This document shows, piece after piece, positions 16,939-25,702 of a stretch of DNA of 64,000 bases (positions are counted from its first letter, which is position 1; each line of letters begins with the position of its first letter). This DNA is from CAZCQP01 sp964500895. Its GTDB lineage: Bacteria > Bacillota > Clostridia > Lachnospirales > JAISER01. The position numbers and the translations under genes are program-made. Location of the stretch: NCBI GenBank assembly GCA_964500895.1, contig CAZCQP010000002.1, forward strand, positions 68,268-132,267. Reading direction: 5' to 3'. A model generated the notes under the pieces. The model worked only from the letters and a program-made list of their open reading frames with translations. It searched no databases and was not told the DNA's origin.

Positions 16939-17343
16939 CTAATCAAATACATTGTAAATCTCTTTTTTATGGGTAACCTGGTCATAAACAACCAATTGTA
17001 AGTCTTTGGCCTTTAATAGATATAAACCAGCTTCCCGTCTTTTGCAGCCAAAACTTCCGTATAGGTTGAGGCATTGATATAGTGGCTGTCAATGGCGTTT
17101 AGGTCAATGCTTCGGTATATTTTCTGGTTTTGAATATCAAATACAAATAAACCAAAGGTATGATAGAAGATGGCCTTTTCTTGTGAAGCATAAGCCATGA
17201 ACACCATATCATTGCCAATCTGTGCATCTTCCAGCTGTGTGGTATCCACTGCCTGTGGCGTTTGCACATGATGCAGTGTGGTATACACACATACGGCCAG
17301 GACAATTAAAAACAATTCTAGCCATGAAACAGGTTTGCTTCAT
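16939..17343 (-). pseudogene. Degraded small membrane-anchored gene with two apparent frameshifts
   Basis: The middle frame (17013-17315) encodes a hydrophobic N-terminus (ELFLIVLAVCVYTTLHH) and a short external domain ending DGKLVYIY then a stop. In the +1 frame the sequence goes on without a break as LKAKDLQLVVYDQ and ends properly at 16939, giving a continuous-looking protein. At the 5' end, an ATG at 17343 opens a different frame from the hydrophobic segment, one base out. I infer two indels. No ribosome site is seen. Either the gene is dead or the assembly has errors here. The family is not recognised; YTEVLAAKDGKLVYIY looks like one propeller strand pair. Confidence 0.55.
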
Positions 17344-17363
17344 GGTTTTTTCTTTGTTCTATG

Positions 17364-17981
17364 TTAGGGCGTATTGGCAGGGATGAAACTTGCCGTCACG
17401 GTGCCTATCATGGCGTTTTCAGGCGAATCGCCAGTCAAAGCGGGTTGTTCATTGGAGGCTTCATAGAAAGTCTGGGCTTCGGCAGAAACGGTCACAGGTG
17501 TATGATCCAGCGGAATGACTCCCGAATACAGTATGCGATTTTGCCACCGCAGGTTGCCTTCTACAAAGAACTTGTATTCCCCGGGTGCAATGGCATCGCC
17601 ATTTGTGTTCGTCATGTCCCATGTATAAGAAAGTGTTCCAGATTTGGGTGTTGCGCTTGTTATGGCGTCTATTTCAGGTTTTTCCAGAGATGCAAGGTTT
17701 GATTGCACCACCCAAACAGGAAGCGCATCTGCCCTGTCTTTATAACCGCCTTTTGCTGTAAAACGTGTGGCGTAAAGTGTTTTGATAAAATTGCCTTCTG
17801 CATCCTCTATCCATACGGCAAACTGATTGCTGGCATAGCCAGACTGTTTGTTATAGTCAAAGGTTATAACGACTTTATCCGACTCGGGTGCAGGTGAATC
17901 ATTCTGTTGGCTACCGCCTGTGCAGGCGCACAACAGCACAAGCATAAGTGTTGCCGTTAAGGCTGAAAGATATTTTTGCAT
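17364..17981 (-). CDS. DUF2271-type lipoprotein
   Basis: A 205-residue lipoprotein with the lipid cysteine at residue 20 (VLLCAC). After a short Ser/Pro/Glu linker the body matches the DUF2271 pattern: VVITFDYNKQSGYASNQFAVWIEDAEG at the start, a central YKDRADALPVWV, and the tail GEYKFFVEGNLRWQNRILYSG. Such domains often accompany FMN-binding or flavin-transfer lipoproteins, but none is next to this gene. The ATG at 17981 follows a TTGGAGG site; the frame extends nine codons upstream without one. It stands alone between the decayed gene and the RNase J cluster. Confidence 0.75.
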   Translation of the reverse strand: MQKYLSALTATLMLVLLCACTGGSQQNDSPAPESDKVVITFDYNKQSGYASNQFAVWIEDAEGNFIKTLYATRFTAKGGYKDRADALPVWVVQSNLASLEKPEIDAITSATPKSGTLSYTWDMTNTNGDAIAPGEYKFFVEGNLRWQNRILYSGVIPLDHTPVTVSAEAQTFYEASNEQPALTGDSPENAMIGTVTASFIPANTP

Positions 17982-18009
17982 TTTTACCTCCAATAGAATG
18001 TTTTCCATA

Positions 18010-18045
18010 AAAAGGCCACCTCACTTTAGGATGGAAAGGTGGCTC
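18010..18045 (-). terminator. Terminator of the RNase J/ylbF cluster
   Basis: Stem GCCACCT / AGGTGGC (18037-18043 and 18015-18021) followed on the minus strand by CTTTTTA. It lies 20 or so bases past the ylbF stop codon. Confidence 0.75.
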
Positions 18046-18065
18046 TTTCATGCGTTATGACCGCA

Positions 18066-18410
18066 CTAAAAATTATAAACGATTCCGGCGCTTTGGCTCA
18101 CACGCTCTTGCACGTCCGCCAAAAGTGCCAGCAACTGGGCTTCGGCCTCTAAAAACTCCCGGGCTAAATCGTGCAGGGTTAATGCGCTGTAATGTTGGCT
18201 CAATTGCCGTTCGGCATCAAAGTTGTCGCTTTGTTGTAAATAATAGTCTCGTTGCATGTCTTTAAATTCCTGAAGCATGTGCCAAAGAGATGCATCTGCT
18301 TCAGCGTTTGCTTTGGCCTGTTCATACCGCTGCCTGGCCTGGCTCTGGTTAATGGCCTGGGCCAAATCTTCTGCCAGCCGGTGAATGTTAGCGGTTTCCG
18401 GCATTTCCAT
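18066..18410 (-). CDS. ylbF: YlbF/YmcA-family protein
   Basis: A 114-residue all-helical protein of the YlbF/YmcA family. In Bacillus, members form a complex with YaaT that affects RNase Y-dependent RNA processing and development. The motif AEADASLWHMLQEFKDMQRDYY (split near residue 42) and C-terminal leucine-rich helix fit the family, and length is typical. It starts three bases after the RNase J gene, so an RNA-processing role in the same operon is sensible. Symbol is by family, not orthology. Confidence 0.8.
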   Translation of the reverse strand: MEMPETANIHRLAEDLAQAINQSQARQRYEQAKANAEADASLWHMLQEFKDMQRDYYLQQSDNFDAERQLSQHYSALTLHDLAREFLEAEAQLLALLADVQERVSQSAGIVYNF

Positions 18411-18413
18411 ACC

Positions 18414-20078
18414 TTACACCTCCATGATGATGGGTAAAATCATGGGACTACGCTTGGTTTTCTGCCATAAAAATTCACGTAAAGTATCTTTGATGACGGA
18501 CTTCATATAAGACCACTCGGAAACGTTGCGTTTTTCGCAGTGCTCCAGTGCGCTGCGCACCACGTTCCGGGCACGGTCCATTAAATCTTCCGATTCACGC
18601 ACGTACACAAACCCACGGGAAATAATGTCTGGCCCGGCCACAATCAGCCCGGTTTCCCGTTCCATGCTGACCACCACAATCATCAAGCCGTCTTCAGCCA
18701 GATGCTTGCGGTCCCGCAGGACAATGCTGCCCACGTCGCCAACGCCCAGGCCGTCCACCAGCACTTGGCCGGAAGGCACAGAAGTGGCAATTTTGGCACC
18801 TTGGCTGTTTAATTCCAGCACTTCACCGTTGCTTAACACAAAGATGTTTTCCTTGCTCATGCCCATTTCAATGGCCAAGTCTTTATGCCGTTTTAAATGG
18901 CGGTATTCTCCGTGGACAGGCATAAAGTATTTGGGTTTTACCAAAGCGTGCAGCAGCTTGATTTCTTCTTGCTTGGCATGGCCGGAAACGTGTACTTCCA
19001 TTAATCCTTCGTACACCACGTCTGCCCCTTTTTTCAGCAGCTCATTAATGACCTTAGACACGGTTTTTTCGTTGCCGGGAATGGGGGAGGCGCTAATGAT
19101 GATTTTGTCCCCTGGGCAAATGTCAATCTGCTTATGGTCGGAGAAGGCCATGCGGGACAAAGCGGACATAGATTCGCCTTGGCTGCCGGTCATCACCACC
19201 ACCAGTTGGTTGTCTTTATAGTTTTTAATCTCAAAGGGTTCAATGAGTACGTTATCTGGAATGTTCAAATAACCCAGCTCGCTGGCGGTGCGCACGGCGT
19301 TGGCCATGCTGCGGCCTAAAACCACCACTTTGCGCTTGTGTTTCACGGCACAGTTCACAATTTGCTGAATCCGGTGAATGTTAGAAGAAAAGGTGGCCAC
19401 CATGATGCGGCTATTTTTAGATTCATTAAAAATTTCTTCAAAAATAGGCCCAACGGAACGTTCAGACATGGTGTGGCCTGGTTGTTCAATGTTGGTGCTT
19501 TCACACAATAAAAGCATAACGCCTTTTTTGCCCAGCTCTGCAAAGCGCTGTAAATCTATGCTTTCCCCTTGGATGGGGGTATAATCCACTTTAAAGTCTC
19601 CTGAATGAACGACAATCCCTGCCGGGGTGGTAATGGCTAAAGCGGAAGCGTCGGCAATGCTGTGGGTAACCCGAATAAATTCTACTTTGAAATGGCCCAC
19701 ATTAACCGTATCTCCGGCGGAAACCACGTTGAGTTCCGGGGTGAGCCGGTGCTCCTTCAGCTTGTTTTCCAAAAGCCCCAAGGTGAGACGGGTACCATAG
19801 ATGGGAACGCTTAATTCACGCAAAAAGTAGGGAATAGAACCGATATGGTCTTCATGGCCGTGGGTGAGAAAGATGCCTTTTAATTTGTCCCGGTTCTTGT
19901 AGATGTAGGTAAAATCGGGAATGACAAGGTCAATGCCCGGCATGTCCTCTTCTGGAAAAGCCACACCACAGTCTACCACAATCATTTCGTTGCCGTACTC
20001 AAAACAGGTGATGTTTTTTCCGATTTCTCCCAAGCCGCCCAATGGGATGACCCGTAATTTAGTTTTCTTTGTAGCCAA
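18414..20078 (-). CDS. rnjA: Ribonuclease J
   Basis: A metallo-beta-lactamase/beta-CASP ribonuclease of 554 residues with 5'-to-3' exonuclease and endonuclease activity in mRNA decay and rRNA maturation. The zinc motif HGHEDHIG is at residues 73-80. Other landmarks are HSIADASAL, VHSGDFKVD, the beta-CASP stretch LLCESTNIEQPG, SGHAKQEE and MPVHGEYRHL, with a C-terminal domain from about residue 450. It follows DUF1292 in the same orientation, a common Clostridia arrangement. I cannot tell J1 from J2, as only one copy is visible. Confidence 0.95.
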   Translation of the reverse strand: MATKKTKLRVIPLGGLGEIGKNITCFEYGNEMIVVDCGVAFPEEDMPGIDLVIPDFTYIYKNRDKLKGIFLTHGHEDHIGSIPYFLRELSVPIYGTRLTLGLLENKLKEHRLTPELNVVSAGDTVNVGHFKVEFIRVTHSIADASALAITTPAGIVVHSGDFKVDYTPIQGESIDLQRFAELGKKGVMLLLCESTNIEQPGHTMSERSVGPIFEEIFNESKNSRIMVATFSSNIHRIQQIVNCAVKHKRKVVVLGRSMANAVRTASELGYLNIPDNVLIEPFEIKNYKDNQLVVVMTGSQGESMSALSRMAFSDHKQIDICPGDKIIISASPIPGNEKTVSKVINELLKKGADVVYEGLMEVHVSGHAKQEEIKLLHALVKPKYFMPVHGEYRHLKRHKDLAIEMGMSKENIFVLSNGEVLELNSQGAKIATSVPSGQVLVDGLGVGDVGSIVLRDRKHLAEDGLMIVVVSMERETGLIVAGPDIISRGFVYVRESEDLMDRARNVVRSALEHCEKRNVSEWSYMKSVIKDTLREFLWQKTKRSPMILPIIMEV

Positions 20079-20109
20079 AAATTAAAACCTCCAATAAAAA
20101 TGTTATATA

Positions 20110-20433
20110 TTAAAAATCTTCTTCAATATCATAGTCGTCGTTACAGTTGCGGAACAAAGCCACTGCCTGTTCAAATTCTTCATCGTCTGTAACCACGGAA
20201 AAACAGGCTTCTTCGCCCTGGCCTTCCACTTCTTTTAAAATAATGCCGTCAGACTCCGCAGCATCGGCAGATTCGCTTTCAATCACCAGCAAATAGGTGG
20301 CCCCCTGGTGGTCTACACTGGAGACAATGATAAATTCCACCTCATTGCCCTCATCATCTTTCATAGAGATGGTGGCATAATCCTCATCATCAATTTCGTC
20401 GAATGCTTGCATAAAATCATTGTTGTCTGTCAT
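20110..20433 (-). CDS. DUF1292 family protein
   Basis: A 107-residue, strongly acidic small protein (EIDDEDY near the start, DDYDIEEDF at the end). The core TISMKDDEGNEVEFIIVSSVDHQGATYLLVIE matches DUF1292 (YrzB type). The function is unknown. In Firmicutes it almost always sits next to ruvX and ireB, as here, 24 bases after ruvX. Confidence 0.88.
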   Translation of the reverse strand: MTDNNDFMQAFDEIDDEDYATISMKDDEGNEVEFIIVSSVDHQGATYLLVIESESADAAESDGIILKEVEGQGEEACFSVVTDDEEFEQAVALFRNCNDDYDIEEDF

Positions 20434-20457
20434 AGGGGCACACTCCTTCCATAATGT

Positions 20458-20880
20458 TTATTTTCTGTAGTTTGCGTCCAAGTAATCCTGCAAAATTATG
20501 ACAGCAGCCATTTTATCAATCACAAAGTCCCGCTGTGTTTTAGACAAGCTTTCCAAATGCCGGTCGGCGGCTTTAGTAGAAAGCCGCTCGTCCCACAATT
20601 CAACGGGCACTTTTTTGAAATTTCGTTCCAGCCTGGCCTTAAAATCCAGTGTTTTTGCGCACCGGTCCCCTTGGGTGTTGTCCAAACGCAAGGGAAAACC
20701 CAGCACAATGCGTGTGACGTTATATTCCTTTATAATTTCCGAAAGCCTAAAGATGGTTTTCTTAATGCTTATTGCGTCTGCACGGCGAATAACCTCCAGC
20801 CCCTGGGCGGTAAGCAGCAAATCGTCGCTTACGGCAACGCCCACGGTTTTATCGCCGTAGTCTAAACCTAAAATCCGCAT
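20458..20880 (-). CDS. ruvX: RuvX/YqgF-type Holliday junction resolvase or rRNA-maturation nuclease
   Basis: A 140-residue RNase H-fold protein. The N-terminus MRILGLDYGDKTVGVAVS carries the first metal aspartate (D7), and the signatures VLGFPLRLDN and VPVELWDERLST supply the rest of the site. In E. coli YqgF helps 16S rRNA 5' maturation; in other bacteria a resolvase role has been proposed. The ATG at 20880 gives the standard N-terminus; the frame is open for 32 codons before it. Gene order ireB-ruvX-DUF1292 is conserved in Firmicutes. Confidence 0.93.
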   Translation of the reverse strand: MRILGLDYGDKTVGVAVSDDLLLTAQGLEVIRRADAISIKKTIFRLSEIIKEYNVTRIVLGFPLRLDNTQGDRCAKTLDFKARLERNFKKVPVELWDERLSTKAADRHLESLSKTQRDFVIDKMAAVIILQDYLDANYRK

Positions 20881-20896
20881 GGTTGTAGCGGCTGTG

Positions 20897-21175
20897 TCAG
20901 GATTTAGCGCTTTTATTTTCCTGCAAATAAAAGCAAACCATTTCCTCCAGCAATTCGTCCCGTTCCAGCTTGCCAATTAAGCTTCTGGCGTTTTTATGGC
21001 TGGTGATGTATGTAGGGTCGCCGGAGAGTATATAGCCTACAATTTGGTTCACGGGATTATAACCTTTTTCTGTAAGGGCCTCATAAACACAAAGCAAAAC
21101 TTCCTTTGGTCTGTTTGTGGCCATCTTTTCAAGCTGGCCAAAGTGTTGGGTTTCAGAAATGCCGCCCTTCATCAT
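20897..21175 (-). CDS. ireB: IreB-family regulatory phosphoprotein
   Basis: A 92-residue protein of the UPF0297/DUF965 family. In Enterococcus, IreB is phosphorylated by the PASTA kinase IreK and affects cephalosporin resistance. The family block RPKEVLLCVYEALTEKGYNP, then NQIVGYILSGDPTYITSHKNAR, is clear. The start at 21175 follows GGGAGG at the right distance; six codons more are open upstream. First gene of the ireB-ruvX-DUF1292-rnj-ylbF cluster. Confidence 0.92.
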   Translation of the reverse strand: MMKGGISETQHFGQLEKMATNRPKEVLLCVYEALTEKGYNPVNQIVGYILSGDPTYITSHKNARSLIGKLERDELLEEMVCFYLQENKSAKS

Positions 21176-21295
21176 AAAAACCTCCCGCATCAATCATGTA
21201 TTCCATTACATTATTTTATCCATCATACCATCATCATAATACAAATGGGCAAAATTAGCAAATTAATATTATATTACATAACTGTATTTTAAATA

Positions 21296-22627
21296 TTACA
21301 ACACAAGCCGAGATAGTGCTACATCTTCGGTAATACCAATAATTTCAACAGTTTTGGTCTGGTTCACAGGGTCTGTACCTTCCGGGAAGGGGGTTTGCAC
21401 CTTCACGTAATGGGTGGTGTGCCCTTCAAAAATACCTGGCGTACTGGTTTCCTGTTCAAAAAGCACGTCCACAGTGGTGCCAATCAGTTGTTCCATAAAA
21501 GATTGGCTCAGCTTCTGCCCCAGGGCCAGCATCTTTTTTGCCCGTGCTTCCTTTACCTGGGCGGGAATTTGCCCATCAAAGGTGGCGGCAGGGGTGCCGG
21601 TTTTAGGGGAAAACGGAAACACGTGCATCTTTGCAGGGGCAAAAGTTTCCGCAAAGGCAAGGCTTTCTTCAAAATCACTGTCACTTTCACCGGGAAAGCC
21701 CACAATCATGTCTGTGGTGATGGCCACATGGGGAAAAGCACTGCGCAACAAGGCCACCGCATCCAAATATTGTTGGGGGGAATATTTCCGGTTCATGGCT
21801 TTCAAGGTACGCCCGCAACCGCTTTGCAGAGATAAATGAAAATGGTTGCAAAGTTTGGGAAGCTGCTGTATGCGGGCCACAAAATCCGGGGTTATAAGCA
21901 TCGGTTCCAGGGAGCTTAAACGCAAGCGTTCAATGCCTGCCACGTTGTGCACCTGCTCCAGAATATCGGCCAAATGCATGTCAGTTAAATCCTTCCCATA
22001 TGATGCCACGTGTATACCTGAAAGCACAATTTCTTTGTAGCCCTGTTGGGCAAAAAGGGTGGCTTGGGCCAGCACATCTTCCGGCTTGCGGCTGCGGATT
22101 GGCCCACGGGCATAGGGAATGATGCAATAGCTGCAAAACTGGGTGCAGCCTTCCTGAATTTTCAAGTAAGCCCGGGTACGCCCATCAGTTTTGGACACGG
22201 TAAGGCTTTCAAAGTCCCTGGTGTCCGACAAGCTGTGGATGTGGCAAAGGGTTTCTGAATCACCATCACGGTTACCCAGGCAAGCTTCCACCTCGGCCAC
22301 AATGTCTTGCCGGTTTTTTGTGCCCAGCACTAAGTCAACCCCTGCAATAGCCTTCACTTCCTCTGGGGCCACTTGGGCATAACAGCCCGTGGCCACCAGA
22401 AGGGCGTGGGGGTTTTGGCTTTTGGCTTTGCGCAACATTTGCCGGGACTTTTTATTGCCCAGATTGGTGACGGTGCACGTATTAATGATGTAGATGTCGG
22501 CCTTGTCTGCAAAATCCATCACGGTGTAGCCCGCTTGTTCAAACAAGGTAAGCATGGCTTCTGTGTCGCAGTGGTTCACTTTGCAGCCTAAGGTGTGGGC
22601 GGCGACGGTTTTGGTTTGGTTCATCAT
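21296..22627 (-). CDS. mtaB: tRNA (t6A37) methylthiotransferase MtaB
   Basis: A radical SAM methylthiotransferase converting t6A to ms2t6A at position 37 of ANN-decoding tRNAs. The 443 residues show the N-terminal MTTase domain (HTLGCKVNHCDTE, INTCTVTN and TGCYAQV carry the auxiliary-cluster cysteines), the radical SAM motif EGCTQFCSYC, and a C-terminal TRAM-like domain. The HTLGCKVN start is characteristic of MtaB rather than MiaB or RimO. Its ATG overlaps the stop of the upstream flavin oxidoreductase gene (ATGA), so the two are translationally coupled. Confidence 0.94.
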   Translation of the reverse strand: MMNQTKTVAAHTLGCKVNHCDTEAMLTLFEQAGYTVMDFADKADIYIINTCTVTNLGNKKSRQMLRKAKSQNPHALLVATGCYAQVAPEEVKAIAGVDLVLGTKNRQDIVAEVEACLGNRDGDSETLCHIHSLSDTRDFESLTVSKTDGRTRAYLKIQEGCTQFCSYCIIPYARGPIRSRKPEDVLAQATLFAQQGYKEIVLSGIHVASYGKDLTDMHLADILEQVHNVAGIERLRLSSLEPMLITPDFVARIQQLPKLCNHFHLSLQSGCGRTLKAMNRKYSPQQYLDAVALLRSAFPHVAITTDMIVGFPGESDSDFEESLAFAETFAPAKMHVFPFSPKTGTPAATFDGQIPAQVKEARAKKMLALGQKLSQSFMEQLIGTTVDVLFEQETSTPGIFEGHTTHYVKVQTPFPEGTDPVNQTKTVEIIGITEDVALSRLVL

Positions 22628-23679
22628 GCTTGCAACGCCCGGCAGGCCTCTCTGTTTTTAAAGGTCTGGCAAGAAGGGCAGTTCAGGCATGGCTTAATTG
22701 CAACACCTTGCTGGCCTTTGTTGGCCCATTCTGCGTCTACCAGGTGGGCTTTGCCAATGGCCGCTAAATCGCCGATGCCTTGTTCAAGGGCAGATTCTGC
22801 CTGTTCTGGTGTTCTTATGCCGTTCACAGTGATAACAGGCACAGATACATGTTTTTTAATTTCTCCCGCCATTTGGGCAATCCAGTTGACGGGGCTGTTG
22901 TCATCAAAGGTCATGTCTGCCGGTTTGCTGGAAACAAAGCCGGTGGAAACATGCAAGTAGTCTGCCCCTGCCTGTTCAAAAGCTTGGGCGTAGGCAATGG
23001 AAGCAGCCATGTCTGGGTCGTTGCCGGAAGTGCGAATGCCCACAATGAAACCGCTGCCTGTTGCCTTTTTCACCGCTTCAATCACTTGCTTGCCCAGCAA
23101 GGCTTTGTCTTGGCCGTAAACGTCCGTCCGCAGGTTCACAGAAGGGGACATAAATTGGCTGATTAAATAGGCGTGGCAACCGTGAATTTCCACCCCGTCA
23201 AAACCCGCAGCTTCCAAACGCTTGGCGGCTTGGGCAAACTGCTCAATCACCTGCTCAATTTCGGCGGTGGTCATGGCTCTGGCGGTTTTGTCTTTGTGGC
23301 TGTAGTCCGAAGGTGCCCAAAGCTCCTGCTCGATGCCGGGATTAGGTATCGTCTTTAAACCGGCATGGTGAATTTGCACCAGCGCCAAAGCGCCTTCTGC
23401 ATGAATGGCGGTGGCAATGGCTGCTAAACCCTCGATAAATTTGTCGTCCCATACCCCCAGCTGGCAGGGGTGTAGCTTACCGGTTTCTGAAACACAGGTG
23501 GCTTCCACAATAACCGTTCCACAGCCCCCTTTGGCAATGGCGGCGTAGTGGGCCACGTTTCGGGGCTGTACAAAGCCATCGTTTGCAGAGTCCGGGTAAA
23601 AGCATACCATGGGGGGCAAAACAACACGGTTTTTAATGGTTTTTCCTTTTAGGTCAAAGGGACTAAATAAAAGGGCCAT
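22624..23679 (-). CDS. NADH:flavin oxidoreductase (old yellow enzyme family)
   Basis: A 351-residue single-domain FMN enzyme. The N-terminus FSPFDLKGKTIKNRVVLPPM, the catalytic region VQIHHAG, FDGVEIHGCHAYLISQFMSP and the C-terminal VNGIRTPEQAESAL are family hallmarks. It resembles the N-terminal domain of 2,4-dienoyl-CoA reductase/BaiC-type proteins but lacks their pyridine nucleotide domain. It ends with a small cysteine cluster (CLNCPSC), which in longer relatives binds an Fe-S cluster. Two bases separate it from the flavodoxin stop upstream, suggesting that the flavodoxin is an electron partner. Confidence 0.88.
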   Translation of the reverse strand: MALLFSPFDLKGKTIKNRVVLPPMVCFYPDSANDGFVQPRNVAHYAAIAKGGCGTVIVEATCVSETGKLHPCQLGVWDDKFIEGLAAIATAIHAEGALALVQIHHAGLKTIPNPGIEQELWAPSDYSHKDKTARAMTTAEIEQVIEQFAQAAKRLEAAGFDGVEIHGCHAYLISQFMSPSVNLRTDVYGQDKALLGKQVIEAVKKATGSGFIVGIRTSGNDPDMAASIAYAQAFEQAGADYLHVSTGFVSSKPADMTFDDNSPVNWIAQMAGEIKKHVSVPVITVNGIRTPEQAESALEQGIGDLAAIGKAHLVDAEWANKGQQGVAIKPCLNCPSCQTFKNREACRALQA

Positions 23680-23681
23680 GG

Positions 23682-24155
23682 TTATTTCTCCTTTTCCATT
23701 TCTATAACAAAATCTTTTAGTTTTTCTTGCATTTCCGGCATGGAAAGCTTTGGGTGTATTTTCATGGGGTTGATGAACACCGCACCCACGGTACATCCGG
23801 CCTTTTCCATCATGTGTTTGGCGTTGGCAACATACTTTTCGGTGCTGCCGCTGTTGCCACAGGTGAGCAATAAGTGAACGGTTTTACCTTGTAAGTTCAA
23901 GTTCTTCACCATGCTCATGCAAAAGGGGGACAGGGTAGCCGCCCAAATGGGGGAGCACAAGGTGAAAGTTGTGTCCTTGGAAAGATCCGGCAATGCTTCT
24001 ACCGCCACCCCTTTTTTGGTGATGCACCGCCAAAAAAGCTTGATGCCCGATAAGTCTTCCGATTGTTTTAGCTCAAACGTGTCCTGGCCGGTCATTTCCC
24101 CCAGCGCTTTGGCAAAGAGCCGGGTGTTGCCCGTCCGTGAGTAATAAACGATCAT
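23682..24155 (-). CDS. Flavodoxin-family protein
   Basis: A 157-residue flavodoxin-fold protein. The FMN phosphate loop is YSRTGNTR (residues 5-12), and the second flavin loop is probably CSPIWAATLSPF near residue 68. There is no signal peptide, so it is cytoplasmic. It heads an operon with the flavin oxidoreductase and mtaB, behind a promoter at 24201-24230. MtaB-type enzymes need a low-potential reductant, so this protein could serve either neighbour; that is inference. Confidence 0.85.
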   Translation of the reverse strand: MIVYYSRTGNTRLFAKALGEMTGQDTFELKQSEDLSGIKLFWRCITKKGVAVEALPDLSKDTTFTLCSPIWAATLSPFCMSMVKNLNLQGKTVHLLLTCGNSGSTEKYVANAKHMMEKAGCTVGAVFINPMKIHPKLSMPEMQEKLKDFVIEMEKEK

Positions 24156-24200
24156 GGTTCACCACTCCTATATGATAAAAGTCGATATTCCGCTTTGTAT

Positions 24201-24230
24201 AGTATACCATAAGCCTTCTATGCATTGCAA
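24201..24230 (-). promoter_or_regulatory. Sigma-A promoter for the flavodoxin-OYE-mtaB operon
   Basis: On the minus strand: TTGCAA (24230-24225), 18-base spacer, TATACT (24206-24201), about 45 bases before the flavodoxin ATG, which has an AGGAG site. Confidence 0.7.
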
Positions 24231-24266
24231 ATAAAAAACCACGGGCTTTGCTGTAATAAAAAAAGA

Positions 24267-24302
24267 CCTTGGGGAACTTTTTTGAGAAAAAGTTCCCCAA
24301 GG
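24267..24302 (-). terminator. Palindromic terminator, copy 3, end of the lysine operon
   Basis: A perfect 16-bp inverted repeat, CCTTGGGGAACTTTTT (24267-24282) and its complement (24287-24302), loop TGAG. It lies 29 bases past the stop of atoA. The minus strand carries a T run in the stem. Same family as the palindromes at 51, 4637 and 42645. Confidence 0.8.
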
Positions 24303-24330
24303 CGGCTTTGCTCCGAGGTTTGAAGCAGCC

Positions 24331-24987
24331 TTACACCGCCATGGTTTTCATGTTAGGGTCGAAAATAAGCTTGGCTTCGGTCAGGCTTTGCACGTGTTCA
24401 GGGGTGACACCTTCGGCCACTTCTCTTAACACAGGGCCTTCCGGGGTCATTTCAATGACGCACAGTTCGGTGACAATCATGTTCACTTTGCCTTTAGCTG
24501 TTAAAGGCAAGGTGCACTTCTTTAAGATTTTCGGCTGGTCACCTTTCACGGTGTGGGTGGTGGCCACGATAACCTTTTTAGAACCCACAATCAAGTCCAT
24601 AGCGCCGCCCATGCCGGGAATCATTTTGCCAGGTACAATATGGCTGGCAAGGCTGCCTTCTTCGTCAATTTGCAAAGCGCCCAGAACGGTAACGTCCACA
24701 TGGCCGCCACGGATGATGGTGAAGGACATGGCGCTGTCGAAGAAAGCTGCGCCGGTTAAGGCAGTAACAGGCTTTCCGCCAGCGTTTGAAATATTTTTGT
24801 CTTCCTTACCTGCTTCCGGGGAAGGACCCATGCGCACCATGCCGTTTTCGGATTGCAGGATAATGTCCATGCCTTCGGGAATGTAGTTGGAAACAAGGGT
24901 GGGCAGACCGATGCCTAAGTTCACCACGTCCCCTTCTTTTAATTCCTGGGCAACTCTTCTGGCAATGATTTCTTTTTCATTTCCCAT
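24331..24987 (-). CDS. atoA: Butyryl-CoA:acetoacetate-type CoA-transferase, beta subunit
   Basis: The 218-residue subunit has the catalytic glutamate in the SENG motif (QSENGMVRMGP, near residue 46), as expected for family I beta subunits. With AtoD it moves CoA between acyl-CoA and an acid. In lysine fermentation this would pass CoA from butyryl-CoA to acetoacetate, releasing butyrate. It is the last gene of the lysine operon, starting one base after atoD ends, and its CAGGAGGGG ribosome site lies inside the end of atoD. Substrate choice is inferred from the operon. Confidence 0.92.
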   Translation of the reverse strand: MGNEKEIIARRVAQELKEGDVVNLGIGLPTLVSNYIPEGMDIILQSENGMVRMGPSPEAGKEDKNISNAGGKPVTALTGAAFFDSAMSFTIIRGGHVDVTVLGALQIDEEGSLASHIVPGKMIPGMGGAMDLIVGSKKVIVATTHTVKGDQPKILKKCTLPLTAKGKVNMIVTELCVIEMTPEGPVLREVAEGVTPEHVQSLTEAKLIFDPNMKTMAV

Positions 24988-24988
24988 T

Positions 24989-25645
24989 TTAGCACCCCTC
25001 CTGTACAATATAGTCCACAAATAAGCCGGGGGTTACCACATTCATAGGGGCAATCTCGCCCACAGGCACAATGGTTTCTGCTTCAACAATCACCACGTCG
25101 GCGGCAGTGGCCATCATGGGGTTAAAGTTTCTGGTGGTGCCCAGGTATTGGGTGTTGCCGTTGGTGTCTACAATAGAACCACGCACCAGCGCCACGTCTG
25201 CTCTCACAGGCAGTTCAAGAATGTAGTCTTTGCCGTCTACATTAATGATTTGCTTGCCTTCGGCTACATCGGTGCCAACGCCGGTGGGGGTGAGGAAACC
25301 GCCCAGACCAGCCCCGTGGGCACGTACTTTTTCAGCCAAAGTGCCTTGAGGAACCAGTTCCACTTCCATTTCGCCAGACATCATTTGCTCGCCAGTTTCA
25401 GGGTTTAAACCAATGTGGGAAGCGATAAGCTTTTTCACCAGCTTGGCATGAACCAGCTTGGAAATGCCTGTTCCGGGTGAGCCGGAGTCGTTGGCAATAA
25501 CCGTTAAGTCTTTAATGCCACGTTTTACAATTTCGTCAATGACCGTTTCTGCGGTACCGATGGACATAAACCCGCCAATCATCAGCGTCATGCCATCTTT
25601 TATTTGATCCACCGCTTCTTGCACAGATACCACTTTATTTTTCAA
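24989..25645 (-). CDS. atoD: Butyryl-CoA:acetoacetate-type CoA-transferase, alpha subunit
   Basis: A 218-residue family I CoA-transferase alpha subunit, with the N-terminal GGFMSIGTAETVIDEI, the GSPGTGISKL oxyanion/CoA loop near residue 52 and the GGFLTPTGVGTDVAEGK stretch near residue 115. It forms an alpha2beta2 enzyme with AtoA, encoded next. The first codon is probably TTG. In the operon it follows kamE by 57 bases and would recycle the acetoacetate made by Kce to acetoacetyl-CoA. Confidence 0.92.
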   Translation of the reverse strand: MKNKVVSVQEAVDQIKDGMTLMIGGFMSIGTAETVIDEIVKRGIKDLTVIANDSGSPGTGISKLVHAKLVKKLIASHIGLNPETGEQMMSGEMEVELVPQGTLAEKVRAHGAGLGGFLTPTGVGTDVAEGKQIINVDGKDYILELPVRADVALVRGSIVDTNGNTQYLGTTRNFNPMMATAADVVIVEAETIVPVGEIAPMNVVTPGLFVDYIVQEGC

Positions 25646-25702
25646 AGGTTATTGCACCTTCCTTTCGGATATGACAAGTTGTCTTTTGCGCACAACAAGT
25701 GG

